The notes beneath the pieces are model-generated. The model was given only the letters and a program-made list of their open reading frames with translations, ran no database searches and was not told the DNA's origin. The position numbers and the translations under genes are program-made. DNA of 64,000 bases from an uncultured Bacteroidales bacterium (lineage in GTDB: Bacteria; Bacteroidota; Bacteroidia; Bacteroidales; UBA932): positions 1-64,000 of the forward strand of contig CALVDQ010000003.1 of the NCBI GenBank assembly GCA_944326325.1, read 5' to 3'. Positions 36,674 through 45,758 of the stretch are shown here, in pieces. Within the stretch, counting starts at the first letter, position 1, and each line of letters opens with the position of its first letter.

Positions 36674-37417
36674 ATGGGAAGAGCATTTGAATTCAGAAAG
36701 GAAAGAAAATTCAAACGTTGGGGACACATGGCCCGTGTCTTCACCAAGATAGGCAAGGAAATCACCATAGCGGTAAAGCAGGGAGGGCCGGACGTGACCG
36801 GCAACCCGAGGCTCAGGGCCCTGCTCCAGACCGCACGCAGCGAGAACATGCCTAAAGACAATATAGAAAGGGCTATCAAGAGGGCAAGCGACAAGGACCA
36901 GAGCGACTACAAGGAGGTGAACTTCGAAGGCTACGGCCCGCACGGGGTGGCATTCCTGATAGAGGCCGCAACGGACAACAACAACCGTACGGTTGCCAAT
37001 ATCCGCTCATACTTCACAAAGAGCGGCGGTTCCCTCGGGACATCCGGAAGCACGGAATACATGTTCGATCACAAGTGCATGTTCAGGATGAAGAGCAGCA
37101 AGCCGGTCGACATCGAGGAGCTTGAACTCGAGCTTATCGACTACGGTGCGGAGGAAGTCTTCGAAGAGACGGACGAGGACGACAACACTACCATCGTCAT
37201 CTACGGCGAATACACCGCCTTCAACAATATCCAGAAATACATCGAGGACAACGGCTACGAACTCGTCTCCGGAGAATTCATAAGGATACCGAACGTAGAT
37301 CTCAAGGAACTCCCGGCAGACCAGAGGGCCGAGCTCGACAAACTCATCGAAAGGCTTGAGGAAGATGATGACGTCCAGAACGTATACCATACGATGAAGA
37401 TTGAAGACGAAGAATAA
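36674..37417 (+). CDS. YebC/PmpR family protein
   Basis: 247 aa, full length for the family. It starts MGRAFEFRKERK (other members MAGHSKWANIK), then has GNPRLRALLQTARSENMPKD and the block GYGPHGVAFLIEA. The acidic C-terminal domain (about 90-247) is intact. Members are annotated as transcription regulators, but recent work on the family points to a role in translation of difficult peptides. The gene lies between a TPR gene and the carboxylase genes. Confidence 0.9.
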   Translation: MGRAFEFRKERKFKRWGHMARVFTKIGKEITIAVKQGGPDVTGNPRLRALLQTARSENMPKDNIERAIKRASDKDQSDYKEVNFEGYGPHGVAFLIEAATDNNNRTVANIRSYFTKSGGSLGTSGSTEYMFDHKCMFRMKSSKPVDIEELELELIDYGAEEVFEETDEDDNTTIVIYGEYTAFNNIQKYIEDNGYELVSGEFIRIPNVDLKELPADQRAELDKLIERLEEDDDVQNVYHTMKIEDEE

Positions 37418-37435
37418 CAAATACCGTATATAGAA

Positions 37436-38998
37436 ATGAGTATCCAGCAGGAAAAAATAGCCGAGCTCGTCGAACGCAGGGCAAAGGCTCGCATGGGCGG
37501 AGGACAGAAAAGGATCGATGCCCAGCACTCCAAAGGCAAATTCACTGCCAGGGAAAGGATAGCCATGCTCCTGGACGAAGGCAGTTTCGAAGAATATGAC
37601 ATGTTCGTACAGCACCGCTGCACGAACTTCGGTATGGAGAAGACGAAATATGACGGTGACGGAGTGGTTACCGGACAGGGAACCGTAGACGGACGCCTCG
37701 TATACGTATTCGCACAGGACTTCACGGTATCGGGAGGCTCTCTTTCAGAGACCATGGCGCAGAAAATATGCAAGGTAATGGATATGGCCATGAAGAACGG
37801 GGCCCCTTGCATCGGCCTCAACGATTCCGGCGGAGCCAGGATACAGGAAGGGATCTGTGCCCTTGCCGGATTCGGCGAGATATTCCAGAGGAACATCATG
37901 TCTTCCGGAGTCGTGCCGCAGATTTCCGGCATCTTCGGGCCGTGCGCAGGAGGTGCGGTGTACTCCCCTGCCCTGACCGACTTCAACATCATGGTCAAGA
38001 ACACATCCTATATGTTCCTTACCGGACCGGCGGTCGTAAAGAGCGTGACAGGAGAGGTGGTGACACAGGAAGAACTCGGAGGAGCCAGCGTGCACGCCTC
38101 CAAGAGCGGAGTTGCGCATTTTGCCGCGGAAAACGAAGAGGAAGGCATCAGGATCATCAAGGAACTCCTGAGCTATATCCCTCAGAACAATATGGAAGAA
38201 CCGCCATATGTACCTACCGATGACCCTGCAGGAAGGGTGGACGACCTGCTGAACGACATCATACCGGACAACCCGAACAAGGCCTACGATATGTACCAGG
38301 TGATAAACAGCATCGTGGATGACGGCAAGTTCTTCGAGATACACAAGGCCTGGGCCAAGAACATAATAATAGGATTCGCAAGGATGAACGGACGCTCCGT
38401 GGGCATCGTGGCCAACCAGCCCAAGATACTTGCCGGAGTGCTCGACATCAATGCCTCGAGAAAGGCCGCCCGCTTCGTAAGGTTCTGCGATGCATTCAAC
38501 ATCCCTCTCGTGACCCTCGTGGACGTGCCGGGCTTTCTTTGCGGAACCCAGCAGGAGTACGGCGGTATCATAGTGAACGGGGCGAAACTCCTCTACGCAT
38601 ACGGAGAAGCCACAGTGCCTAAGGTAACGGTTACCCTACGGAAATCCTACGGCGGATCTCACATTGTGATGAGCTGCAAGCAGCTGCGCGGAGACATCAA
38701 CTACGCATGGCCGTCCGCCAACATCGCCGTGATGGGTGCAGACGGAGCGGTTGAAATACTCTACTCCAAGGAAATCAAGGCCATCGAGGATCCTGCCGAA
38801 AAAGCAAGGGTGGCCGAGGAAAAGAAGAAGGAATACAACGACTTGTTCTGCAACCCTTACAATGCGGCAAGCTACGGCTACATTGACGACGTGATCGAGC
38901 CGAGGAACACGAGGTTCCGCGTCATCAGGGCCCTCGAGCAGCTCGCGAACAAGAAGGTGACCAACCCTGCCAAGAAACACGATAATCTTCCTCTTTAG
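37436..38998 (+). CDS. Acyl-CoA carboxylase/decarboxylase carboxyltransferase subunit (MmdA/PccB)
   Basis: 520 aa with two crotonase-like halves. The first contains [14 protein letters not shown] and the oxyanion-hole region [10 protein letters not shown]; the second has the biotin-pocket segment [18 protein letters not shown] and later [10 protein letters not shown]. It transfers CO2 between biotin and a short acyl-CoA such as propionyl/methylmalonyl-CoA. It is followed by a small subunit (two-base gap) and a biotin carrier, the order of Bacteroidales methylmalonyl-CoA decarboxylase loci, but no membrane beta subunit or biotin carboxylase follows. Substrate assignment rests on this context only. 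Confidence 0.85.
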   Translation: MSIQQEKIAELVERRAKARMGGGQKRIDAQHSKGKFTARERIAMLLDEGSFEEYDMFVQHRCTNFGMEKTKYDGDGVVTGQGTVDGRLVYVFAQDFTVSGGSLSETMAQKICKVMDMAMKNGAPCIGLNDSGGARIQEGICALAGFGEIFQRNIMSSGVVPQISGIFGPCAGGAVYSPALTDFNIMVKNTSYMFLTGPAVVKSVTGEVVTQEELGGASVHASKSGVAHFAAENEEEGIRIIKELLSYIPQNNMEEPPYVPTDDPAGRVDDLLNDIIPDNPNKAYDMYQVINSIVDDGKFFEIHKAWAKNIIIGFARMNGRSVGIVANQPKILAGVLDINASRKAARFVRFCDAFNIPLVTLVDVPGFLCGTQQEYGGIIVNGAKLLYAYGEATVPKVTVTLRKSYGGSHIVMSCKQLRGDINYAWPSANIAVMGADGAVEILYSKEIKAIEDPAEKARVAEEKKKEYNDLFCNPYNAASYGYIDDVIEPRNTRFRVIRALEQLANKKVTNPAKKHDNLPL

Positions 38999-39000
38999 CT

Positions 39001-39225
39001 ATGGACAGGTACATGACACCGGAAAAGGCCGGAATCCTTGCAAAGGCCATAGAAGAAACTCTTGCGGGGGAAACCTACGCAGCCATCGCCATGGCTCTCC
39101 AGATGCACGCATGCGGAATAGTACATGACCAGGAAAGTTTCGTGCTGACCATCAGACCGACGTTCAGCGCATGGGCCGACAGGCACTCCACTCTGAGGCA
39201 GCTTCCGTCCCGCAAGTGCAGGTGA
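39001..39225 (+). CDS. Small subunit of the decarboxylase module
   Basis: 74 aa. An N-terminal helical part (AGILAKAIEETLAG, AAIAMALQMHA) is followed by the motif VHDQESFVLTIRP ... LRQLPSR, which recurs in small proteins found between mmdA and the biotin carrier gene in Bacteroidales. Unlike OadG/gamma subunits it has no membrane helix. It starts two bases after the mmdA stop. It probably bridges subunits of the complex; this is inferred from position. Confidence 0.65.
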   Translation: MDRYMTPEKAGILAKAIEETLAGETYAAIAMALQMHACGIVHDQESFVLTIRPTFSAWADRHSTLRQLPSRKCR

Positions 39226-39291
39226 AAAAGGCCGGACGCACACGGCGAAGGAAGAATCGGATAATTGACAAAGATTATAAACAAAGGAAAA

Positions 39292-39783
39292 ATGAGCCAG
39301 TATAAATTCAAAATAAACGGCAACGAATACAATGTCGAGATCAATTCCATCAACGGTGACAGCGCAGTCGTGACAGTCAACGGAATACAGTATTCAGTGG
39401 AATCCGGCGTGGCCGCCTGCACCGCTGCTGCAAGCACCATAGCCCAGGCTCCTGCAGCTCCGGCTGCCGCTCCCGTTCCGGTAGCAGCACCGGCACCGGC
39501 AACACCAAAGGCCGAGACGGCTGCACCGGTTTCAGCGCCTGCACCGGCACCGGCAGCAGCATCAGGAAAAGGCAAACCGGTACCTGCACCTCTCCCTGGA
39601 GTGATCATCGAAATCTCGGTAAAGCCGGGAGACACCGTAAAACAGGGCCAGCAGGTTGCAGTACTCGAGGCCATGAAGATGGAGAATGTCATAGAGGCCA
39701 CCCACGACGGGACCGTGACTGCCATCAACGTCAGCAAAGGTGATTCCGTGCTCGAAGGAGCTCCTATCGTGACCATCGCATAA
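39292..39783 (+). CDS. Biotin carrier protein of acyl-CoA (de)carboxylase
   Basis: 163 aa. A short N-terminal domain (1-45) is joined by an alanine-proline linker (about residues 50-95) to a C-terminal biotinyl domain of about 70 residues. The biotinylated lysine is in EAMKMEN, and the domain ends GAPIVTIA. The frame opens 27 bases earlier (39265), but the ATG at 39292 gives MSQYKFKINGNEY, the usual N-terminus. A long hairpin terminator follows, closing the operon. Confidence 0.9.
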   Translation: MSQYKFKINGNEYNVEINSINGDSAVVTVNGIQYSVESGVAACTAAASTIAQAPAAPAAAPVPVAAPAPATPKAETAAPVSAPAPAPAAASGKGKPVPAPLPGVIIEISVKPGDTVKQGQQVAVLEAMKMENVIEATHDGTVTAINVSKGDSVLEGAPIVTIA

Positions 39784-39810
39784 CGGATAACGCGATAGGA
39801 CCAGTTGATA

Positions 39811-39857
39811 AAGCCGGAAGGCCTGCCGGACAACGATGCAGGTTTTCCGGCTTTTCC
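39811..39857 (+). terminator. Rho-independent terminator after the biotin carrier gene
   Basis: AAGCCGGAA-GG-CCTGC (39811-39826) pairs with GCAGG-TT-TTCCGGCTT (39838-39853), a 16-bp stem if G-T pairs are counted, followed by a T/C-rich tract. It separates the carboxylase genes from metH. Confidence 0.75.
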
Positions 39858-39890
39858 TTTCCCCTAACCATAATAGCAGGAACAACAGCC

Positions 39891-42800
39891 ATGTCCTCAG
39901 GAATCGAAACCAGCAACCACAGGATACTCATACTCGACGGTGCCATGGGCACCATGATACAGAAATACTCCCCCGTTCCGGACGGGAACAATGACCGGCT
40001 GAACCTCGAAGCTCCCGAGGTGATAGCCAGGATACATACCGGGTATATCGAGGCCGGAGCCGACATCATAGAGACAAACACCTTCAGTTCCAACCGTATA
40101 TCCCAGAGCGAATACGGGCTCGGTGACAAGGCTGCCGAAATGGCGTACCGAGGGGCCGTGATAGCCAGACAGGCTGCTGACGGATACGCCAGCAGCCATC
40201 CGGGACGGAAAATATATGTCGCCGGAAGCGTAGGTCCTACCTCCAAATCCCTCTCCCTTTCCCCGGACGTAGACGACCCGGCATACAGGCCCTGCTCCTT
40301 CGACGAGATGGCGGAAGCCTACCGGGAGCAGATAGAAGCCCTTGCAAAAGGAGGGGTGGACGCCATCCTCATCGAGACCTGTTTCGACGCCCTGAACGTA
40401 AAGGCGGCACTATATGCCATGTCACAGCTTTTCCCGGAAAAGGATTTCCCTGCAATGGTATCCGTATCTGTCGGGGACAGGAGCGGAAGGACACTGACGG
40501 GACAGACCCTGGAAGCATTCTACACCTCGGTACGGCACTATCCCCTGCTGTCTTTCGGGCTGAACTGCTCCCTTGGGGCATCCGGGCTGGCCCCGCTGCT
40601 GAGAGAAGTGGCATCGTTCGCGGAGTGCCGGGTGAGCTGCCACCCGAACGCCGGTCTGCCGAACGAACTCGGAAAATACGACGAAAGCCCCGAAAAGATG
40701 GCTGCCGACATGAAAGCCATGGCCTCCGAAGGTCTTCTTGACATCGCCGGAGGCTGCTGCGGTACCACGCCCGAGCATATCAGGGCGATAGCGGACGCCC
40801 TCAGGGATATCGCACCGAGAAAAATCCCGGACATCAGGAAAGGCCGGCTCAAAGTCAGCGGACTGGAGACAGTCACGATAGATGCAGGAAACACATTCAC
40901 CAACATCGGGGAAAGGACAAACGTGGCCGGCTCGAGAAAATTCGCCAGGCTGATAGCCGGGAAGGAATACGAGGAAGCCCTCGGAATCGCGGCAGGGCAG
41001 ATAGAGAACGGAGCCCCGGTCATCGATGTCAACCTCGACGATGCGATGCTCGACAGCACTCACGAAATGACCGTCTTCACAAGATGGATATCCAACGATC
41101 CTGCCGTGGCCAAGTCTGCCCTGATGATAGACTCGTCCCGCGAGGAGACATTGCTTGCCGGGCTGAAGAACGCCCAGGGCAAATCCATCGTGAATTCCAT
41201 CAGCCTGAAAGACGGGGAGACAGAGTTTCTCAGGAAAGCCAGGGAAATACACTCGCTGGGGGCAGCCATGGTGGTGATGGCCTTCGACGAGAAAGGACAG
41301 GCGACGGACTTTTCCAGAAAGACGGAAATATGCTGCAGGGCCTACCGCCTTCTGACCGGAGAGGCCGGAATCCCTCCGGAAGACATCATCTTCGACGTCA
41401 ATGTACTCTCCATCGCTACAGGAATCGAGGAACACGCCAGGTACGGCATAGACTTCATAGATGCGGTACGATGGATCAAGGAAAACCTGCCGGGAGCCCT
41501 GACCTCGGGCGGGATATCGAATCTCTCGTTCGCCTTCAGAGGGAACAACAAGGTAAGGGAGGCGATGCACTCCGCATTCCTCTACCATGCAGTCAAGGCA
41601 GGCCTGGACATGGCCATAGTGAACCCTGCCATGCTTGTTGTCTATGACGACATAGATCCTGAACTCCTGGCCCGAATCGAAGATGTGATTTTCGACAGGA
41701 GACCGGACGCCACCGACAGGCTCATCAGCCTCGCCGGGAAAATAGCAGGAGAATCTGATGGGGCAAAAGCCGTCAGAAGCCAGGACTCCGGAGAGGCCCA
41801 TGGTGCGGACTCGGCTGAAGACAGGCTCCGGAAAGCCCTCATAAAAGGAAGCGCAGACAGGCTGGAAGCGGACCTCATGACCGTACTCGCTGAAAAAGGC
41901 AGCGCGGTAAAGGTCATAGAAGAAACGCTCATGGCCGGGATGGAGACAGTCGGAGAATATTTCGGCGAAGGAAAGATGTTCCTTCCCCAGGTCGTGAAGT
42001 CGGCCAGGATAATGAAAGAGGCCGTGGACATCCTGCAGCCATACATCGGGAAAGGGACGGAAGACAAGGAAAGGTCCGTAAGGCCAAAGGCAGTCATAGC
42101 CACAGTGAAGGGAGATGTACACGACATTGGCAAGAACATAGCAGCCATAGTTCTGAACTGCAACGGGTTCGATGTCACGGACCTCGGGGTGATGGTAGAA
42201 AAGGAAAAGATTCTTGATACGGCCGTAGAGACCGGTGCGGACATTATCGGGGTAAGCGGGCTCATCACTCCGTCGCTGTACCAGATGGAGGAAATATGCC
42301 GGGAGATGACCAGGCGCGGCATGGAACTGCCGCTGTTCATCGGAGGAGCCACGACTTCCGCCCTTCACACCGCCGTGAAGCTGGCTCCGCTGTACAACCG
42401 TGTATTCTACGGACCCGATGCCTCGGCCACCGCAGTCATGGCGAAGAAATACATGGCCGACAGGGAGAAGTTCATCGCCGAAGAGCACGGCAGGCAGCAG
42501 GAACTGAGGGAACTGTACGGCAGGAAGAAGAAGGGAAACCCTGCTCCCCCTCCGTCCTTTCCTCCGGAAAGCTACCTCCGGAAAGAAGATCTCGTCCTGG
42601 ACTCCTCCCCTGCCATCTCTGTCCCTGTAAAGGAAGTGATGGAATATTTCGACTGGAAGCTGTTTTTCCTTATATGCAGGATCAGGGACACCGCCTCGGA
42701 AGCCGCTGCAGCCCTCAAGGGCGAAACTCTGGAAAGGCTGGTGGCAATGGAAAAGGACGAAGGGTTGGAAATCCGGGCTGCATACGGGTTTTACGAAGCC

Positions 42801-43376
42801 TGGGCCGAAGGGGACACTGTCCACCTTGAAAAAGGGGACGAGAAGTTCAGCATACCCATGCTCCGTCAGGAAGAGGCCACGGAACTGAGGGACGGCAAGA
42901 AAGCCTGCCTGTCCCTGGCCGACTTCGTGCCACAGGAATCCTCCGGAAGAAGGTCCGTCTGCGGGATATTCGGAATCAGTACCGACACGGACACCGTCCA
43001 GGACCTTGTCGGACAAGCCATACTCGACACCCTTGCGGAAGCGGCCTCCTCCATGCTGGACGAAAAGATAAAGGGAGCCCTGAAGGTAGGAGGAATGACC
43101 GTAATCAAACCTGCGGCAGGCTATCCGGCGCTGCCTGACCATTCCGTGAAGGCAGACATACTTGAACACTTGAAAAATCCGGAAAAACTCGGTATATTGC
43201 TGAGCGAAAGCTACGGGATGACACCCGATGCGTCCATCTGCGGGATGATATTCATCCATCCGGAAGCGTGCTACCTTGAAATCCGGCAGATCGGAGAAGA
43301 CCAGTTCAGGAGATATTGCCAGGCGCGCGGACTGTCACCTGAAGAAGGCAGGATATTATTGGGACATCTTATCTGA
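39891..43376 (+). CDS. metH: Cobalamin-dependent methionine synthase
   Basis: 1161 aa, close to the E. coli length of 1227, with all four modules. The homocysteine domain (1-320) has zinc cysteines in LNCSLG and GGCCGTTPEH. The pterin domain (330-610) includes NIGERTNVAGSRKF. The B12 domain (about 640-890) has the cobalt-ligand motif DVHDIGKN. The reactivation domain (from about 900) ends with SICGMIFIHPEACYLEI. It methylates homocysteine using methyl-tetrahydrofolate. metF, which supplies that methyl donor, starts five bases downstream. No cobalamin or SAM riboswitch is apparent in the short gap upstream. Confidence 0.96.
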   Translation: MSSGIETSNHRILILDGAMGTMIQKYSPVPDGNNDRLNLEAPEVIARIHTGYIEAGADIIETNTFSSNRISQSEYGLGDKAAEMAYRGAVIARQAADGYASSHPGRKIYVAGSVGPTSKSLSLSPDVDDPAYRPCSFDEMAEAYREQIEALAKGGVDAILIETCFDALNVKAALYAMSQLFPEKDFPAMVSVSVGDRSGRTLTGQTLEAFYTSVRHYPLLSFGLNCSLGASGLAPLLREVASFAECRVSCHPNAGLPNELGKYDESPEKMAADMKAMASEGLLDIAGGCCGTTPEHIRAIADALRDIAPRKIPDIRKGRLKVSGLETVTIDAGNTFTNIGERTNVAGSRKFARLIAGKEYEEALGIAAGQIENGAPVIDVNLDDAMLDSTHEMTVFTRWISNDPAVAKSALMIDSSREETLLAGLKNAQGKSIVNSISLKDGETEFLRKAREIHSLGAAMVVMAFDEKGQATDFSRKTEICCRAYRLLTGEAGIPPEDIIFDVNVLSIATGIEEHARYGIDFIDAVRWIKENLPGALTSGGISNLSFAFRGNNKVREAMHSAFLYHAVKAGLDMAIVNPAMLVVYDDIDPELLARIEDVIFDRRPDATDRLISLAGKIAGESDGAKAVRSQDSGEAHGADSAEDRLRKALIKGSADRLEADLMTVLAEKGSAVKVIEETLMAGMETVGEYFGEGKMFLPQVVKSARIMKEAVDILQPYIGKGTEDKERSVRPKAVIATVKGDVHDIGKNIAAIVLNCNGFDVTDLGVMVEKEKILDTAVETGADIIGVSGLITPSLYQMEEICREMTRRGMELPLFIGGATTSALHTAVKLAPLYNRVFYGPDASATAVMAKKYMADREKFIAEEHGRQQELRELYGRKKKGNPAPPPSFPPESYLRKEDLVLDSSPAISVPVKEVMEYFDWKLFFLICRIRDTASEAAAALKGETLERLVAMEKDEGLEIRAAYGFYEAWAEGDTVHLEKGDEKFSIPMLRQEEATELRDGKKACLSLADFVPQESSGRRSVCGIFGISTDTDTVQDLVGQAILDTLAEAASSMLDEKIKGALKVGGMTVIKPAAGYPALPDHSVKADILEHLKNPEKLGILLSESYGMTPDASICGMIFIHPEACYLEIRQIGEDQFRRYCQARGLSPEEGRILLGHLI

Positions 43377-43381
43377 CAGTA

Positions 43382-44305
43382 ATGAAAATAAGAGACATAC
43401 TCAGGGAAAGCCGGAAGCCTTTCCCTTCACTGGAGATAGTGCCGCCTCTCAAAGGCATCACGCACAAAGAGCTGATCGAATCCATACGGCCTTTCATGGA
43501 ATTCAGCCCGAAATACATCAACGTAACCTGTCACAGGGACGAGTACGAATACCGCAGAGAGCCTGACGGCAGTTTTTCAAGGCATCTCGTAAGGAACAGG
43601 GTCAGCGAAGTTGCGGTATGCGGTGCGATAATGTCGGCCTGGAATATTGACGTCGTACCACACATCATCTGCGGAGGCAGCACGGCGGAAGAAATCGAAA
43701 ACCGGCTCTGCGACCTGAGGTTCATGGGGATAGACAATGTAATGGCCCTCAGGGGTGACTCTGTCGCAGGCGAAAAACGCTTTGTCCCGTCGGAAGGAGG
43801 CTACAGGTACGCAAGCGAACTTGTCGGAGCAATAAGGAACTTCGAGAATGGCGAAGACCTTTTCAGCATCGGTGTCGGAGGCTATCCTGAAAAACATTTC
43901 GAGGCCCCTAACATGGAGACTGACATCGAGAACCTGAAGAAGAAGGCGGATGCCGGGGCGGACTACATCATCACCCAGATGTTCTTCGACAACAGGGTCT
44001 ACTACGACTATGTGGACAGATGCCGTGCGGCAGGGATCAGCATCCCGATAATCCCCGGACTCAAGCCTCTCACTACGGCTCGTCAGGTATCGCTCCTTCC
44101 GGAATCCTTCTCCATAGACATCCCCGTCGGGCTTACCTCCGAAATACGGGCCGCCGGGGACGACAGGCAGAAGATATACAGGATTGGCACGGACTGGTGT
44201 ACGGCCCAGTGCAAGGACCTGATTGCCCACGGGGTGCCGGCCGTCCATTTCTACACCATGGGCAAATCCGAAAACATTGTCCGTATCCTCAAGGAATGTT
44301 TCTGA
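43382..44305 (+). CDS. metF: 5,10-methylenetetrahydrofolate reductase
   Basis: 307 aa, single-domain flavoprotein of the MetF family. Blocks include FSLEIVPP-like PSLEIVPPLKG near residue 15, NVMALRGD in the middle and DYIITQMFFDN, and the FAD/folate region near the C-terminus (GVPAVHFYTMGKSENI). It reduces methylene-THF to methyl-THF for MetH, with which it forms a two-gene unit. The V-ATPase promoter starts six bases after the stop. Confidence 0.93.
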   Translation: MKIRDILRESRKPFPSLEIVPPLKGITHKELIESIRPFMEFSPKYINVTCHRDEYEYRREPDGSFSRHLVRNRVSEVAVCGAIMSAWNIDVVPHIICGGSTAEEIENRLCDLRFMGIDNVMALRGDSVAGEKRFVPSEGGYRYASELVGAIRNFENGEDLFSIGVGGYPEKHFEAPNMETDIENLKKKADAGADYIITQMFFDNRVYYDYVDRCRAAGISIPIIPGLKPLTTARQVSLLPESFSIDIPVGLTSEIRAAGDDRQKIYRIGTDWCTAQCKDLIAHGVPAVHFYTMGKSENIVRILKECF

Positions 44306-44311
44306 TAAAAT

Positions 44312-44342
44312 TTTGGCCGTATCCGACTTTTTCTTAAATTTG
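44312..44342 (+). promoter_or_regulatory. Promoter of the V-type ATPase operon
   Basis: TTTG (44312-44315), 19 nt, TAAATTTG (44335-44342): a full match. The leader of about 90 bases before the first ATG contains a small CCGGC/GCCGG hairpin. Confidence 0.8.
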
Positions 44343-44435
44343 TTGTGATAGCCTCATGACGGCGGAAGGATTTTCCGGCTGTGCCGGAGAAGGGGCCGGA
44401 AAGGTTGAAAAAGTAGCTTAAAATCATAAAAGGAT

Positions 44436-45050
44436 ATGCAGAACAAATTGCAGGAACTGACCGACAAGTTGTACAACGAGGGTCTTTCAAAAGGAAAGCA
44501 GGAAGGAGAAGCCATCGTAAAGGAGGCCGCTTCAAAGGCGGACAGGATTCTGGATGACGCCAGGGCCGAAGCCGCCAGGATTATTGCCGAAGCGAAGAAA
44601 CAGGCTGAAGAACTGCAGGCCAAGGTCCGCGGAGACATCAGGCTGGCCGCAGGACAGAGCATCCAGTCCACAAGACAGGAGATCGAGAACCTGCTCGTGA
44701 GCAAGGTCGCCGACGCTGAAATCACCGGGGCCCTCACATCCGCAGACTTTGTGAAACAGGTGATAATGACAGTCGCCAAAGCATTCAGCCCGGACAACGC
44801 GGAACCTGCCGACCTGTCGGTCATACTCCCCGAAGCGATGAAAAAGGAGATGGAGCCGTTCCTCCGCAAAGAACTTGCGGGAATACTGAAAGGCAAGGTC
44901 GAAGCCTCCTTCTCGAAAAAGGTGACAGGAGGATTCACCATAGGCCCCAAGGACGGAGGCTGGTTCGTAAGTTTCACGGACAGTACTTTCAAGGAACTCA
45001 TTTCCAGTTACCTGCGGCCTGCCACAAAGAAAATCCTTTTCGGGGAATAA
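44436..45050 (+). CDS. V-type ATPase subunit E
   Basis: 204 aa. Residues 1-85 are a long charged helix rich in A, E, K and R (EAIVKEAASKADRILDDARA), the coiled-coil part of the peripheral stalk. The C-terminal 100 residues form the globular end (GGFTIGPKDGGWFVSF) that contacts A and B. The partner stalk subunit G/H is not seen in the operon. It is the first gene of the seven-gene cluster. Confidence 0.8.
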   Translation: MQNKLQELTDKLYNEGLSKGKQEGEAIVKEAASKADRILDDARAEAARIIAEAKKQAEELQAKVRGDIRLAAGQSIQSTRQEIENLLVSKVADAEITGALTSADFVKQVIMTVAKAFSPDNAEPADLSVILPEAMKKEMEPFLRKELAGILKGKVEASFSKKVTGGFTIGPKDGGWFVSFTDSTFKELISSYLRPATKKILFGE

Positions 45051-45074
45051 GGGCCGTTCCAAATATTGTCTCAG

Positions 45075-45719
45075 ATGAACAATTACCAGTATATCATCGC
45101 AAGCCTTCCGGAACTGGCCATGGACGGGATGACGGGAGAGAAGGATGCGGATACCCTTATCGGGGAAATAAAAGGGCTGGGCTCGTCACGCGACGTTCCG
45201 GTCATAGAATTTCTTGAGGAGGGATACTCCGCCGGGAAGCTGACGGCCGACTTCTACGCCAGAGCTCTGTCCAGCAGACACCCTTTCATAAGGGAATGGT
45301 TCGGTTTCGACCTGAATGTCAGAAACGCCAAAGTAAGATATCTCAACAATGCCCTTGGACGGGAAAAGGACAGGGACGTCATCATCGCATGGGACCCGGA
45401 CAAAGACGGGGAGAAGGAATTCGCGGAAGCGCAGGAGCTGGATGCGATACTCTCCACGGACAACATTCTGGACCGGGAGCGCGGCATCGACGGCCTCTAC
45501 TGGAGAAAGGCGGAAGAACTTACTCTGTTCCACTATTTCGACCTTACGGTCATACTGGGATTCATCGCCAGGCTGAAGATCATAGACAGATGGATGAAGC
45601 TGGACGAGGCCAGGGGACGGGAGATGTTCAGGGTGCTCGTGGACGAGGTCCGAGGGACCTTCAAGGGAGTGGAATTCACATCCGGGGTCCTGGAAGACGG
45701 CCGGAAGTCAAGGCCGTGA
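45075..45719 (+). CDS. DUF2764 protein of the V-type ATPase operon
   Basis: 214 aa, mostly helical, with motifs NYQYIIASLPEL at the start and REWFGFDLNVRNAKVRYLNNAL in the first half. DUF2764 occurs in the V-ATPase operon of Bacteroidota at the place where subunit C would be expected, and the helical composition fits a C-like central-stalk socket; this equivalence is inferred, not shown. A TTG at 45066 is in frame, but ATG at 45075 is preferred. Confidence 0.75.
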   Translation: MNNYQYIIASLPELAMDGMTGEKDADTLIGEIKGLGSSRDVPVIEFLEEGYSAGKLTADFYARALSSRHPFIREWFGFDLNVRNAKVRYLNNALGREKDRDVIIAWDPDKDGEKEFAEAQELDAILSTDNILDRERGIDGLYWRKAEELTLFHYFDLTVILGFIARLKIIDRWMKLDEARGREMFRVLVDEVRGTFKGVEFTSGVLEDGRKSRP

Positions 45720-45758
45720 TATCAGGGACGGAAATATGCAATCAATAATCGATAATAT

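Noticed and set aside
39784-39890. Possible SAM or cobalamin riboswitch before metH
   Set aside because: The only structure is a clean terminator hairpin; no riboswitch core is seen and the remaining leader is about 35 bases.
40422-43259. 945-codon open frame on the reverse strand
   Set aside because: It is the antisense of metH. It has no recognisable domain and exists because of the codon bias of the real gene.
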